NCBI GenBank assembly: GCA_942159475.1
Contig: OW804100.1
Coordinates: forward strand, 10,228,646 to 10,292,645
Reading direction: 5' to 3'
From: Sthenelais limicola
Lineage: Eukaryota; Annelida; Polychaeta; Phyllodocida; Sigalionidae
DNA: 64,000 nt
Shown piece by piece: positions 14,388 through 26,389 of the stretch. Both the position numbers and the translations under genes were made by a program. Under the pieces are notes generated by a model. It ran no database searches. It saw only the letters and a program-made list of their open reading frames with translations, and was not told the DNA's origin. How positions within the stretch are numbered: position 1 is the stretch's first letter; every line of letters begins with the position of its first letter.

Positions 14388-14635
14388 CGGCAGGGAGAAC
14401 GGAGGCAGGGGAAAACTAACCTTGCGGTGCAGAATTTAAAAAAAGGGTGGGGAGAATGCAGGCGGGGAAAATTAATGACAAAACTTAACATAAATCGGCG
14501 GGGAAAATGTCGGCGGGGAGGTCATTTGGCGGGGAAAATGTCTGGTGGGGAAAATGTATATCGGAGAGAATGCAGCGGGGAGAGTAGGTCTGGGAGGTGG
14601 TCGGCGGGGAGAATGTTGGCGGGGGAATGTCCTAG
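14388..14635 (+). repeat. G-rich minisatellite built on GGCGGGGAAAATGT
   Basis: Degenerate copies of GGCGGGGA(A/G)AATGT recur about a dozen times with uneven spacing. The + strand is strongly G/A-rich, so the 107-residue frame at 14331-14654 is low-complexity output of this repeat and not a gene. The G-runs could form quadruplexes. Confidence 0.75.
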
Positions 14636-14639
14636 AACC

Positions 14640-15370
14640 CTATTGGCAATATAAGAGATGTAATGCATTGGCCTTGTGATGGGACAATTGGAGCTATAAT
14701 GACAAGAGACATATTACCCTGTTATCTATATCACGTATCTTGTCATCTACTGTTTCGGATATGTATGCATACCCTTGCGTATGCTGTGAAGAAGCTGATA
14801 TGTTAATCAGCAATCATGATGTAGATGTGATGGAGTATGTAACTCTATATCCACTATGCTCCCAAGTAAAGTGTTTATCTGCATGATGCGCTCACTCATT
14901 AGTTGGTGTTGCAGGTATAGAATCCATCCTCCTAGTACATGATATGCATCAGGAAGGAGTACGTATTGCACGAGATATTTGCTCGTCAATAGGCAAATGA
15001 TCTTATAAACACAAGCTAGATCCGACATAGAACATGGGTTTGCCATTGTCATTGACTTCTATTTCATTCCGCTGAATTCAAGGCTCTCTTAAATAAAAGT
15101 TTCAAGGAAGGTCAACGATACTAGAGCTCTCATTTCATCCATTTGTCCAAATAACTCCTGCCTTGTAAATCGTTAAACTGTAATGGATACCCGTGTTTTT
15201 TAATTAGTGAGGAGACTCCGAGTAAATCGAGTGTCCCGATATTATGTCTCAGGAATACCTGCTTGGAAACCTCTATATGAGCAATCAGTAGTTTCGACCT
15301 TACTATTTTTTTAACGAATTAGTTTGATCTACGAGCTATTGTTGTGATACAGATGAGTGACACTGTAATT
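14640..15370. other. no gene seen
   Basis: Unique-looking sequence between the G-rich minisatellite and the minus-strand Helitron end. Confidence 0.55.
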
Positions 15371-15378
15371 AATTATAA

Positions 15379-15605
15379 CTAGATGCCCCCCGTCTGAAAC
15401 GGGTAGTACTCCTGAGCATGTATTCAATTCCTCCATTGCTTCTCCTAATCGTTTTCACTCCCACCTTTATAATTCTCCTACCCACTCTACCCTTTTCCTT
15501 GTCATTGTCCCTCCCCCACATACCTTTCCCTTTTTGTCCCTTCCCCAGAAAGCCCTTGCCCCTTCCACCCTCCTTCTCCATTCCCTGTCCTCTTCCCCTC
15601 CCCCT
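15379..15605 (-). mobile_element. Helitron-like 3' end with adjoining purine-rich segment
   Basis: On the minus strand, a purine-rich stretch (15605-15425) leads to the hairpin CCCGT-TTCAG-ACGGG (15403-15389), then CTAG (15382-15379) followed by T. A short GC hairpin about 10 bases before a terminal CTRR, inserted before T, is the Helitron 3' signature. The 5' end was not found. The 93- and 63-residue frames here are low-complexity. Confidence 0.5.
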
Positions 15606-15618
15606 ATAAATAGAAAAG

Positions 15619-16035
15619 CAAATCAGTTCGTTGGAGCAGACAAAATACATTTAATTCAACTTGTTTGAAAACAATAATTAGGTAAATCCAATACCCAGGT
15701 AACCTCACTCGAGACACAATTAAGCCATCTTGAAAGTTAGAGCCCTGCTGTACGTGTAGCTAGTAAAAAGGGTTTTACAACTATGTGCGTAGCATTGGAT
15801 GTCGTACACAGTGATGGTCAAAGTTACAGTTGCCGCAAATCGGTTCGTTGCAGCAGACGAAATAGGCTGAATTCACTTCTTTGAAAAAATATTTAAGAAA
15901 ATCGAATACCCAGGTAACCTCACTCAGCACCAAAGGAAACCACCCTGAAAGTAATAGCTCTGTACGTGCAGCTAGTAAAAAGGGTTTTACAACTATGTGC
16001 GGAGCATTCACATGAGCATTGGATATCGTACACAA
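15619..16035. repeat. tandem duplication, two units of about 200 bp
   Basis: CAAATC(A/G)GTTCGTTG begins at 15619 and again at 15836. Both units go on with AATACCCAGGTAACCTCACTC and AGCTAGTAAAAAGGGTTTTA. Offset is 217 bp. Non-coding. Confidence 0.8.
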
Positions 16036-16329
16036 CAAATAATTAGTGTGGATTCTTTATGGAAACTATTCAATAATTTGGCTGACGATTATTTGTGGTT
16101 TGCATTTTGAGATAAAATAAAGTAAAATCAACAATGTTTATCTTGATATAAATATAGATTTATCTTGATATAAAAATAAAATAGATTACTTAATCAATAC
16201 ACCTGAAAACAAACAACAATACAATGTTTACGCCAACAGCCCATATTGGTACCATTCCAGAATCACACTTTGAATACACTACTAACTTATAGGCATGTGT
16301 CCGGGTAAGAATGTCCGACTACACCCAAT

Positions 16330-16485
16330 GCATGACGTCAGGTCTATGTAATGCTCCAACTATTGACTGGGTGCCCACGTGCGAGCAGACGTTTCCACGA
16401 ACGTGCAGACATAAGATTAGAATAGTTTAGAAGCAGACGACATTGTGCAACAGAAAGTTATATATAAGTCTGGCTATTCCTGCTC
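16330..16485. repeat. dispersed repeat fragment related to the 22.9-24.4 kb foldback
   Basis: It shares, in order, GACGTCA, TTGACTGGG, CCACGAACGTG, ATTGTGCAA and GGCTATTCCTGCTCGT with 38235-38370. It shares the AACGTGCAGAC / TGTGCAACAGA / TCGTTCTTA series with 24180-24365. It is a truncated, non-coding copy. Confidence 0.6.
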
Positions 16486-16489
16486 GTTC

Positions 16490-17910
16490 TTAGGCCCCAG
16501 CGAAGACGCGATCCTGTTCGTTTGTTGAAATTTGTTGTGCAACCGGCCCCTGCTTTATTAAGTTATCTGTTATCAGGCTGTCCATAATGAAATGATAGCT
16601 GAAAATCCACTTCAGTAACTGTGTGTGCCTCCTCTCCCGTAGTCGCTATATGTTCATAGTAATTCTTCAACTTATTTTGACTTCCCGAGAATTATTTTAA
16701 AAATAAATACACCTTGTTGTCTCTATGTAAAAGAAGAGTTATATCTTGCTCCCAACGGAGAATAAGTCAATAGTCCTTGCTCTAAAGAGGTGTTTATAAT
16801 ATGACAAAACTAAACTGAAAGAATTTTCAAAGCGGATTTCAATATCCGGGTATATTAGCTGGTACACCTTCCATGCCAGGGTTCTTCGAAATATCTATCT
16901 TTGCAATGAGTCTTTCTACATCTCAGGCAAAAACTACCGAATTTAGATATTTCGGGGCTGCCTGGGGATTTAACGTCATTATGATGTAGACCCCCTAGTT
17001 TTACTGCTTCGTTGGGGATGACTGGTGGATGTTTGGTGGCTAATCCTTGCCCCAAAAAGGGGGAAATCTCATTAAATGCTTAAGAAACAATATTTCAATC
17101 CTAAAATGTCTCATCTTCATTTGCCAGGTTTATGCCAGTTTTTATAGGGTCTATAAGCAGTCTTATAATTGCTCTCATTTTTGCGGATTCATCTCAAACT
17201 TTGCATTTGATATCCTGCTTTGGCCTTTCTAATTGCTCATATAATTTCATTTCTTCCAAACGGCAAATCACCGAAAGTGATCCAATGACTGTAATCTGTA
17301 ATAATTCCTGATTTGGTAACATAGGAGGAGGAGGAAAAGGAGGAGGTGGTGGTGGTGGTGGTGGTAGTGGAATAGAAGTAATCTATCAACATTTGCGATT
17401 TTTGATGTTGCTCTCTATGACAAAGATGTAAAGAGTCACCAATTGTGTTAACAATTCGTTCACGAATTGTTGTGAGTCCCCAATTCGTACGAATTGTGAG
17501 TTCTTGAATGTGTGGGCCCGGCTTTAGGATATGTGTGACTTGGGTGACAGTTGCAACCTGTTTGAAGAACCCCGGAGAATGTGAGCCATCAGACAGTAAT
17601 TCATTATGGAGGCCCGTTAGAAAATATAGTATAATCAACTGTTTATGGTGAGATCGTTGCAGTATTGATCAGAGAGTTAAATTAATTAAAATAGTGAGGC
17701 ACTAAGATACGACACTGGATTGGTATTAGCTGTCCATATTTTGATAGCCCAATATCTAATCTAAATGTAGATTGATTAAATGTCTAATATAATTATAGTG
17801 CTTGATCTCTATTACCTATAATATTAATTCTGTAAGAGAAGTGTGTGATTCTCTGCATCTCCTCCGCAACTGCTGGAGGGTTTGCCGCAACCGTGTGGAC
17901 ATGCTTTGGC
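16490..17910. other. no gene supported
   Basis: It contains the 133-residue minus-strand frame at 17237-17638, which includes a microsatellite-encoded Thr/Ser run and has no recognisable domain. I treat it as non-coding. Confidence 0.5.
17323..17370. repeat. (AGG)n/(GGT)n microsatellite
   Basis: AGGAGG runs pass into nine GGT triplets. It produces a Thr/Ser run in the minus-strand frame at 17237-17638. Confidence 0.9.
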
Positions 17911-18063
17911 ATATTGGGAAGCCATTCCACTATGTGTTATGGGCGATTTCCTAGAAAATAAGGGTTAAAAAACGGTTTCAGTTTCAATCTACAGCCACTA
18001 CTTTTACGTCCACCTGTTTACGTCCAACTTTATAGAAGAACGCAGGTTCAATGCTGCGTCATA

Positions 18064-18947
18064 AAGGGGTACCCACACTGGATCGGTTTGTGAAATCGTA
18101 CGATTTCAAAGTCTACAATTGATCGTGGTGCCAATCGTGTAAAAAAAACAGAATCGGATGACTTTTTTCGACCCACACAGGCCCAAAATCTGGCCTGATT
18201 CAGGGAAAAAGTGAAATCCTGGTAAAGTCAACCCACACTGGGATGACTTCACCACGATTTAACTTGCTTCTTTTAAAAAATCACAGTTCACAAAGCAATT
18301 TTAAAGTACCTATGCATCTGTTTTGGCTGAATCCACCACCAATTGAAACAGAATTTATTTTTGCTGGAATGTGTATAGAGTAATATATATTTAATATAAT
18401 ATCTCACATTTTCTTGAATACCGACCAAAATATCAATCCTACAGTTTTTTGCATATTAAATCATTTGTAGACAACAAAATTACCTTTCATTTGATGTATG
18501 ACACGTTATTGTACCCCTAATAGCTTAGAAGTTACAGCTTTCAGTAAAAAAAAAATAGTGTCGGAATTTATTTTTCACAAATACAAAAATCATATTTTAA
18601 CTAAATCGGGGGTTTGGCCACGACTTTGCATTAAATGGAATGTTATGGGACCTCTCCCGATCTGTCGTAGACCATTATATGAAAAGCCACGACTGCTCGG
18701 GACACAACCCACACTGGTAAGACAGATCGTAGAACTGAAAAAATCCATTTCTTTTCTATGTCCAAATCGTACGACTAAATATCGGCGAATCGGCGGTGAA
18801 ATCAGCCCTGTGACCTCCAAATCGGGGAACAAATAGTAGCACGATTGGTCCTACGATTAGTCTTAGGATCCTACGACTAATCGGGGGTTGGAATTAAATC
18901 GTAGACATCTTATCCGCCATAGAATGAGCTCTGTGTGGGTACCCCTT
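18064..18947. mobile_element. TA-flanked MITE, family A copy 1 (884 bp)
   Basis: The terminal inverted repeat AAGGGGTACCCACAC is perfect at both ends and flanked by TA on each side (18062-18063 and 18948-18949), the hallmark of Tc1/mariner-like or related targets. The interior repeats ACCCACACTGG and ATCGTACGA motifs in both orientations. The open frames at 18498-18836 and opposite it are by-products of this composition. No transposase. Confidence 0.75.
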
Positions 18948-18996
18948 TAGAATGAACATGTTGTCATAGTAACTGACTCACCATCAACTCCCTTTA

Positions 18997-19721
18997 AAGT
19001 GGTGGACACATGTACGATTTGTTGCACCACTAAAACGAGCTCGTATGACAAATAGTAGGTGTCAAATCGACTTCAGCACTCTCTATGATGTGAAATCAGG
19101 ACTTGTTTTCACACCCAAACATGCCAAATTTGACCCCCCCCCCCCCCCCCCCCCCCACGATTCTTGCCTTGGTCCACATATGTACGATTCTGGGCCGATT
19201 TCAGGGCCGATTTCAGGGCCGATTCTCGATTTGTGACTCATTTTCGTGTAAAAAAAAACTCTAGTAACGTTGACCTAAAAAAAACTGTCGGCCTGAGCAG
19301 AAGGAGAAGTGAGCATTATAAAAGTGAAAAAATCTTTTTGATACTCCAAAATGTTATAGTCATTCAAAGATGCCTGCCTGCTAGAATTACTAATATTTTA
19401 AAATCCTAAGACAAATCGGGAGTATTGCCCCGATGATCCAATATATTGGATCATCGGGAGAGGACTCCTGAGCAGTCGGGAAGGCCCCCCAATTAGTCGG
19501 GGTAGCTGGATCCTGACTAGTCGGGGGTAGATCCACATATGGACAAATAGTCTAAGACCAGCCCTGATTTCAAATATGAAGACACAAAATCGGGGCGGAT
19601 CTCAAATCGGCCAGGATTTGTCAAAATGTGTGCGACCAAACAAAAACACTGCGGACCTCCCCTCTTGCTACCATGCTATGACGTCACCCCACTATGACGT
19701 CCAGGCTGGAACCCATCCACC

Positions 19722-19752
<31 letters not shown>

Positions 19753-19920
19753 TTGTCAAAATATACTTGAATCGGGAGATAAAAACGCAATCGGGAGAAA
19801 AAAAATGCGCCGAAGAGTCTTCCGATTTGAAATGAAATCCTATGGATCACCGGTAGACCCAAATCGGGATTCAAATCGGCATTCAAATCGGCTTAAAATC
19901 AGCCATGTGTGGGTCGACCT
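18997..19920. mobile_element. TA-flanked MITE, family A diverged copy 2 (924 bp)
   Basis: The ends AAGTGGTGGACACATGTACG and, on the complement, AAGGTCGACCCACACATGG are relatives of the family A terminus and are flanked by TA (18995-18996 and 19921-19922). The interior shares the AATCGGG and CCGATTT motifs of copy 1. It contains a 23-base C-run (19134-19156), three tandem GGGCCGATTTCA-like units (about 19192-19226) and a 27-base A-run (19722-19748). No coding capacity. Confidence 0.6.
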
Positions 19921-21049
19921 TAAACTGAACAACCAGCCCAAGTGGTGCAATGCTCTGTGCCTCCAACGTCAGGAAAGATGGGCACTGCAGAATTACTCTA
20001 ATAGTATTGTCTTTCCCTGTCTCTGTCTCCATATCGATTTCTCTCAATTTCCCTGTCTCCCTCCCTGTCTCTATCTCTGACATTCGGTCTGCCTCTCCCC
20101 ACCTCCACCATTCTCCTTCTTAAACCCTTTCTCTTGTTCAACCACATACATCCGTTATCTTTTCTTTATTATTTCCACCTCCTCTTGTATCTCTTATATC
20201 AAACCCTCTGACTCATGATTGTCCATTCATTGGAAATTCTTTTAAACAAAAAATTCAATAATATTTTTTTTAGCAATTATGGTGAAATAATGATGACAGA
20301 TAATCTATCTATATGTTAAATGATGCAATATTTTGCATATTAAATATATTAATAAGATTTTCCCTAATCATAAAAGCTCAAGTTTATTCATACCCATCCT
20401 GAACCCCAAAATGGAGGAAACATGGACCTGTCAGTTAGACAATATTATGTGCTTCCTGCCCCGGCCTTGAATGGGTTAATGTACCTCCATCACCAATAGT
20501 GGGGAATCCCCTCTCCTCCTGCTTCTCCCCCCGCTTCCCCTCCCACTACTTCCCTCTCCTCCTGCCTCCTCCCTTGTGCTTAGATAACAATATCAGTGAC
20601 TGTTACAGGTAACAGTCCTTCAGATTAATTAATTAATGCTTGCAGTAGTTTACTGTTAACTATTGTGTCTACAGAATTTAATTTCTAACTTTTCATGACA
20701 AGTCTGTGTTACTATTGTAAAACCCTCAAGTTTACCACTTTTCACACACATTTGCACAGTTCCATTTCCATCATTTCATTACATAGCCTACTACTGTTCC
20801 TTTGCCTCGGCTCCAGCCCTCTGTGTCTATCTCATGTTGCCTCTGAATCTGTATCTGTTGCACAACAGTGACCAAAAGAAACATCTTTGAATGGTCCCAT
20901 TTGGGTATGAATGTTAATATGGGTACTAAGTTACAGAGAGAAGTTGAAATAGACAGCTGGTGGGAGAGGGAACAACGAGAGATGAAGATGTGGGCCCGTC
21001 TGTTCCACTGGCAAATTCCGTGTGTAGCACAGGTATTTGCTAGTTTTAT

Positions 21050-22932
21050 TTATTACTGGGGAAATTTATACAGGTTACTTTGAAAGAATGCAAAGGTATA
21101 CGGAGTCAGGAACCTGTTGATATGTTTCACGTGGAAATGTATATACATGTAGAAATAGAAAAGTATTCCTATTTCTATTAAGCTTCCATGTGGGCTGAAG
21201 TCAGAATGTGGAAACCTTACCTCTGTGATATTATGAGAGGACATATATAATAAAATAACACCGATGGGAAAGAGCGATATGTGTTTCCGTTTACGCCATT
21301 CGATAGCCTAGAAGCTACCGTGTATTGAAACATGGGTGGATGTTTCCTCTATCTGCCTTATACACTTGTAAAGGAATACATCCAATACCCATTCTATACA
21401 AAAGAAGCATCTCTTCAAACTGATAAGTAATTTGAGGGAACAACAGAAAAAAAACATAACATAAAGTTAATAGAATTGTTTGTAATATTATGAAAGATTT
21501 GAAGTTAAATTTGAGAATGTATTTATCAATTTCCCCTCATTCGGCGTTATGGAAAGGTTTATAGCCATATTTTAAGATCAGATCAAAGAGTCTGTATCAC
21601 GATATTTTGATCGAATGTGACGACCATGTTCGTAAATTACTATTACTTCTCTTAGGCACAGTTTGATGGTACTACTTGAGTAACACATCTTTTCTGCTTT
21701 AATACTCGAGAAGAGATATAAACGAAGCCATAATATAAAGATATGATTTTTCGGCGACGACAACCCCCGACCCCGCTGTATGAGTTTAATGACTCTCGAA
21801 ATAAACAATGCTTACAGAAAGATTTTACGGCGGAACTGCCTTTGACATATTTCAGAACATATATGAATATAAATCAAATGTTCAACCGTACATATTTTAA
21901 AACATCTGGTGAATCTGTGTAACAGCACATTAATATACCTGAGAGTGAACTGAAATAACTGAAATATCGTAAGCATCAACCGCGACAAGCAATACAAGCA
22001 CTCATTTCTACTACAACATTCGTGGACTTTGAATCGAAATGAAATCGAGCCTTTAGGATCTGACAAACGGTTTGAAAAAATGTTTCGTGTCGAAATAGTT
22101 GGTGAACCAAGGGACTTTTGGCTCAACTCCTACGGAAATTCCTTCCATTGAACATTCGATGATTTTACTTTAAGGAGTGGAAATACAATATCCCTTTCTT
22201 ATTTCTTTCAACAGGAGCGATAGAACTTTGACATTTGCTTGAACGTGTTTTTAGCGGATCGTCCCTAGATATTATAAACTGCGAGAAAAGATTAATGTTG
22301 AATCTTAACATCAGGATGACTGGTTGTTGGTGAGGGGGTGAATCTAGGTGTGTGTGTGTGCGGGGGGGGGGGGGGTCTTAGCTTCCACCCTTCTATTGAA
22401 CTTATTATGACTATGACTTACATCGAAATGAACAGCGTTGAAGCATTTTCATCTTTAATGCAATATGTAAAGCAATATAATAGTGAATTGTCCTTATTTC
22501 AATGAGTGTTGTATTAATTCTCACTCATCTTGTTTGCGTTATAATCATAATCATGTAAACTACATGACATAAAGAGGCATAACTAATCATCGTACCTAAA
22601 TATGAATACGCTGTTCATTTTCAGTCACTAAAAAGAGTGCATGACGACATAGTTTAAATTTGTACAATACCATGAAAGTAAAACATTCTAAGCATGTGTT
22701 GCTAGCAGCACAATCAGGAGTGAAGCAAGAGGGCGAGGTTTGGTAGCCAGCATGGCTTAACATAGCCTGATCATGACATATCCCCATATAACCATGACCG
22801 CTTTTATACTTCATATTAATCTTAACCCTTTTTATACAAGCTTATATATATAAATGAGATGAGATATTTTAAGCGCACAAGACCACAGACATCACGAACT
22901 ACATGGAATTGTTTCTCAGAGCTAATACCTCT
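21050..22932. other. no gene seen
   Basis: Mostly AT-rich. A (TG)n tract runs into a G-run at 22350-22375. The 104-residue minus-strand frame at 21812-22126 shows no motif. Confidence 0.55.
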
Positions 22933-24436
22933 GGGCTTTGTTGCACAATGCTGCTCGTATCCCAATCTTTGTTGTTCGTTCGTACAGTGTCTCAATGTCT
23001 AGATCATTCCCTAATCATACCCAATCGCGTTCGTTCTTTGGGTTACTGACGAGAACTGGTTGCACAACCAATTCGTGGGTTCACGTTCGTGCATACTCGT
23101 GAGATCATACAATAATTTGCCTGAGAAAAGTGTATGCGTGAAGGGTTTGATTGGTTTGTTTATGTGTGTGCAGGTTATGGCACTATTATTAGAATGGTGA
23201 GTAGCATTCAGTGGCCCAGCAGAGACATTGAAGGGCTAAAGATAGGAATAGACCAGGCTTTTTGCCACGAACGTGCAACCAAGGAATTCAATCGTGGTTG
23301 ATCTTGGCTTGATCTTTGGTTAAGAACAGTTAAGATTAGAAAAGAACAGACTCTGTTGCACAAGGGCTGATCCTAATCTTTCCTACTCCTACTCGTTCTC
23401 AAGCCCTATACTATTACTTGTACCTTTACACACAATACGGTACCAATGTGTAACCAGTATAATCCAGAGGAATTCCATCTTATGACCTCACTATCATGGT
23501 ATATTTCGTCCTATCCTTTCTAATAATAGTACTCAAGTAGATAGCATTGGTTGTGGGTTGATGCATCTGCATCGTCCTAGCTTGCACACATGCACAAACA
23601 AAACAATTAAAGCCTTCATTCACACACTCTCACACACTCACACACACACTCTCTCACCTACAACATAACCAGGGGCTTGATCTTTGGGAATGAACGAGCA
23701 GGCAAGAGCAGGCCTATTTCCCACAAATACCTAAATGTTTTAAAAAGATCAAGAATCACTGTACAAACACTTACTATATTGTTTTTATTTATTTATGTGT
23801 GGAAATTAATGAAGAAATTATTTATATATGTGCCCATAATGGTAACGAACAGACTTAGGACAACCCTAAGGGTGGTCCTAACTTTGGCTTGTGCAACACC
23901 ATTTTCACCCAGATATTTGTCTATGTTCTCACGATTATGTACGAACGTGAACCCACGAATCTGTCGTGCAACAGCTACTCGTTGGTAATCTGTACTAGTC
24001 CTCAGAGGCAGGGAGGGAGGGAAGGCCAGAGGGCCGGAGGGTGAGTGGGCCCTAAATTGGCCAGGATCAACCAATGATCAATTATGGATATTTGAGTGTT
24101 GTTTTAGAAAGGACAGCAGCAGTCAGGGACAGTGATTGAGGGGTCTATTTGTGGGTAAATGTTTTATAATTAGAGAATGGGGATGGGAAACACCTAGCAT
24201 TGTGACGTCATAAAAGGAAGTCCCCTGGAGTCTACAGGTTACCTGTTGATCATTACCGTATTGCATGTATAGGTACGAGCAAGAGTGTGCAACTTGAGAA
24301 CGTGCAGACTTATGATGGGTCCTTGTGCAACAGAGCCTGATCGTTTCTAATCCTGGTCGTTCTTAACCAAAGATCTACCACGATTTAACTCCTTGGCTGC
24401 ATGTTCGTGGAAATTCATTGTGCAACAAAGCCCTGG
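22933..24436. mobile_element. composite foldback / long-TIR transposon-derived region
   Basis: GGGCTTTGTTGCACAATG at 22933-22950 has its exact complement at 24416-24433. Inside, 23253-23365 is the imperfect complement of 24325-24436, which suggests an element of about 1.18 kb with TIRs of roughly 100 bp. A further pair, about 23041-23106 and 23927-23990, shares TTCGTGGGTTCACGTTCGT. The arms are therefore interleaved, not nested, as if related elements inserted into one another. A CA-rich microsatellite (23615-23655) lies inside. No transposase ORF is visible. Related fragments occur at 16330-16485 and 38235-38370. Confidence 0.65.
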
Positions 24437-26215
24437 ATATTTAGCGTTGGCTGGCAAATGCGATTGGCAAGTATCGCGAAGACTCATGATGTAAATTTTG
24501 ATTGCATCCTGTTTCATTTCGAGGAATTTACAATACCTCTCGCGCTGGGAAGATTGAAAATATCTATTTAGTTCTTATTTTTGGCAATCTTAGTTTGATC
24601 AAGTAATGACAATTCCCAAAGGTAACCAAATATAAGCTCGACTAACGTGACTCTACATATTTATCAATGCTTTTCAATTACTCCCAAGTTAATTAATCTT
24701 TTCGTTTTCGGAGCCTTAAATGTTTTCGGAGCCTTAAATGTCGAAGGATTGTTTACTAAGCAAAATCCTACGATAAATTACATAATGAACTCTTCTTAAA
24801 GATAACTTACTTTAGTTACAGAAAACCTTATTACAAATGGTAAAAAAATTATTCCCCGAAAGGCCAAGTACATTTGTCCTGTTTATTTAAGAAGAGTCTA
24901 TATACCGGGTAAATATCAATGAAATCCATCCCTACATCCAGCTTTGTGTAACCTTTGTAACAATGACATTTGTGTGGAAAACTTTCTCAGATTCATCATC
25001 GACAAGTCACATCCATCGATCTAATACCAAACATGCCTACGTATATAACTGGTCTGTCATATATCACGATTCACGGTGGCACTGATTAAATCTGATATAT
25101 TCTGATTACACTCGAGGCCTTGTAGACAGTGGCCAACGTTTCTCTTCCCAATAGACCACAATATCTTAAGTGAAATACATTTTTTACATTTACATAATCA
25201 TACATTTCAGAAGTATTATTGGATGCAAATTTATTTAGTATACTTTGGTAAACTATTACGAAAGACGAGAGTTCTTAAGATTTTGAAATTTAAAATGGTT
25301 TTCGAAACGAGAATCATTTTCTTTTCTTATAAAAATGGAAACAAAATTTCACTTTCGTTGTAATGAACACTCTCGTCTTCCGCAGCAAATCTGTATTGTT
25401 CCCGGCATCGTCAGTGAAATGATATCCATTTATTGTGTAAGCAGATATATATAATACAATCTAGAATAACTTTCTCAAACTATATATAATTTATTACCCG
25501 TTGTTTAATCTTTTCCTTGAGCTCTTGGGGCGTGGGAAGCTTCGACCATATAGATATAATATATGGCATATGCGTAGATGAATATTCCGCCAGACACGAA
25601 ACCGAATAAACAGAACATATCAATTTAAGATCCTTAAACATGAAGTGCATAAATGTGTTCATTGTGTGTCGTGGCCCGTTTCCTTATCTATAAGATTGAA
25701 ATCGAGAAATGGATTAGCTGTCAGCTATCCATATAGTTAATTCACTCGCAACATTCAACGCGAACCTTAAGAAAATTGCCTTTAAATTGTTTCTACAACA
25801 TTGTACATGCCCGTTGTGATTAAAATTATGCAATCAATCCCAGAAATTAATTGCTTACATAGCTAGGATAATCCAATTAGGTGATACCTCGTCTAGTTCT
25901 AATAATACATTTAGTGGTATTGTTCAAAGAGTTATACAGATCGAATTAGATGACATTAAAATACAAAACACTCTCGTCTGAAAATGACAATTGTTAATCG
26001 ATGTTCCCCAACTAGGATAATGTTAAAGGACGCTCTATTTCCCCCCATGCTCTTCATACGCCTCAAGTAATAGTTCCACTCAAGGCCACTTAGCATCCCG
26101 CTCATCAATACCAGGCCTGCCACTGGTATCATCGTCCAATGTAAGACGTCTCACTCACATTTTTAACAAATTATCCTACATGCTCTCACACTGTCTTCAC
26201 TTCTATTGTTTCCAG
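24437..26215. other. no exon seen upstream of 26216
   Basis: This would be intron of the unidentified host gene if an upstream exon exists further left. I found no candidate exon with good splice sites. Confidence 0.45.
24710..24742. repeat. short tandem repeat of TTTTCGGAGCCTTAAATG
   Basis: Two adjacent copies; a local duplication in non-coding sequence. Confidence 0.75.
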
Positions 26216-26389
26216 CCCCAAGCTCCCAAACCCCCCAAGCCAAAATCAAAAACCGTTATGGCGCAGGAGGTGCTGAGCTCGCTGAGGGACCGAGGCACAG
26301 TGGTTGAGGCGAAGCTTGCAGATGTCATCAAACGACCTGAACCCGCCCACGGGGATCTTGTCAAGGAAGCTCCTCGCCTCCTGAAAGAG
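26216..26389 (+). CDS. internal exon of an unidentified host gene (58 codons, phase 0-0)
   Basis: A pyrimidine-rich tract ending TTTCCAG precedes the exon, and GAG|GTAAGA, a near-consensus donor, follows it. The exon is exactly 174 bp and read in phase 0 at both ends. It starts with a Pro/Lys-rich stretch (PQAPKPPKPKSK), then turns into charged, helix-prone sequence (AQEVLSSLRDRG, LVKEAPRLLKE). GC content and codon use stand out from the AT-rich surroundings, which supports coding. I do not recognise the family. The upstream exons are not visible in this window. The phase matches the exon at 35086, and the helical register can continue across the junction, so the two are probably consecutive exons of one gene, though a small exon between them cannot be excluded. 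Confidence 0.75.

Larger units (their letters stand above)
17919..21043 (+). mobile_element. probable Helitron copy interrupted by two MITEs
   Basis: The 5' part (17919-17977) and 3' part (about 20906-21043) both match, in the same order, segments of the Helitron-like copy at 39305-39794. Shared blocks are AAGCCATTCC(A/G)CTATGTGT at the start and ACTAAGTTACAGAGA, GGTGGGAGAGGGAACAA and GTATTTGCTAG at the end. The 3' end is a degenerate hairpin then CTAG at 21040-21043 followed by T. The two family A MITEs lie between. No Rep/helicase ORF is present, so it is non-autonomous. The 5' terminus is undefined. Confidence 0.5.

Noticed and set aside
14331..14654. 107-residue Gly/Arg-rich frame
   Set aside because: Translation of the GGCGGGGAAAATGT minisatellite.
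15369..15650. Gly/Lys-rich minus-strand frame and its Pro/Leu-rich opposite
   Set aside because: Both arise from the purine-rich tract next to the Helitron-like end.
17237..17638. 133-residue minus-strand open frame
   Set aside because: Includes a Thr/Ser run encoded by a GGT microsatellite; no domain or splice evidence.
19694..20080. 128-residue plus-strand frame
   Set aside because: Runs through a poly-A tract (Lys run) and the end of a MITE.
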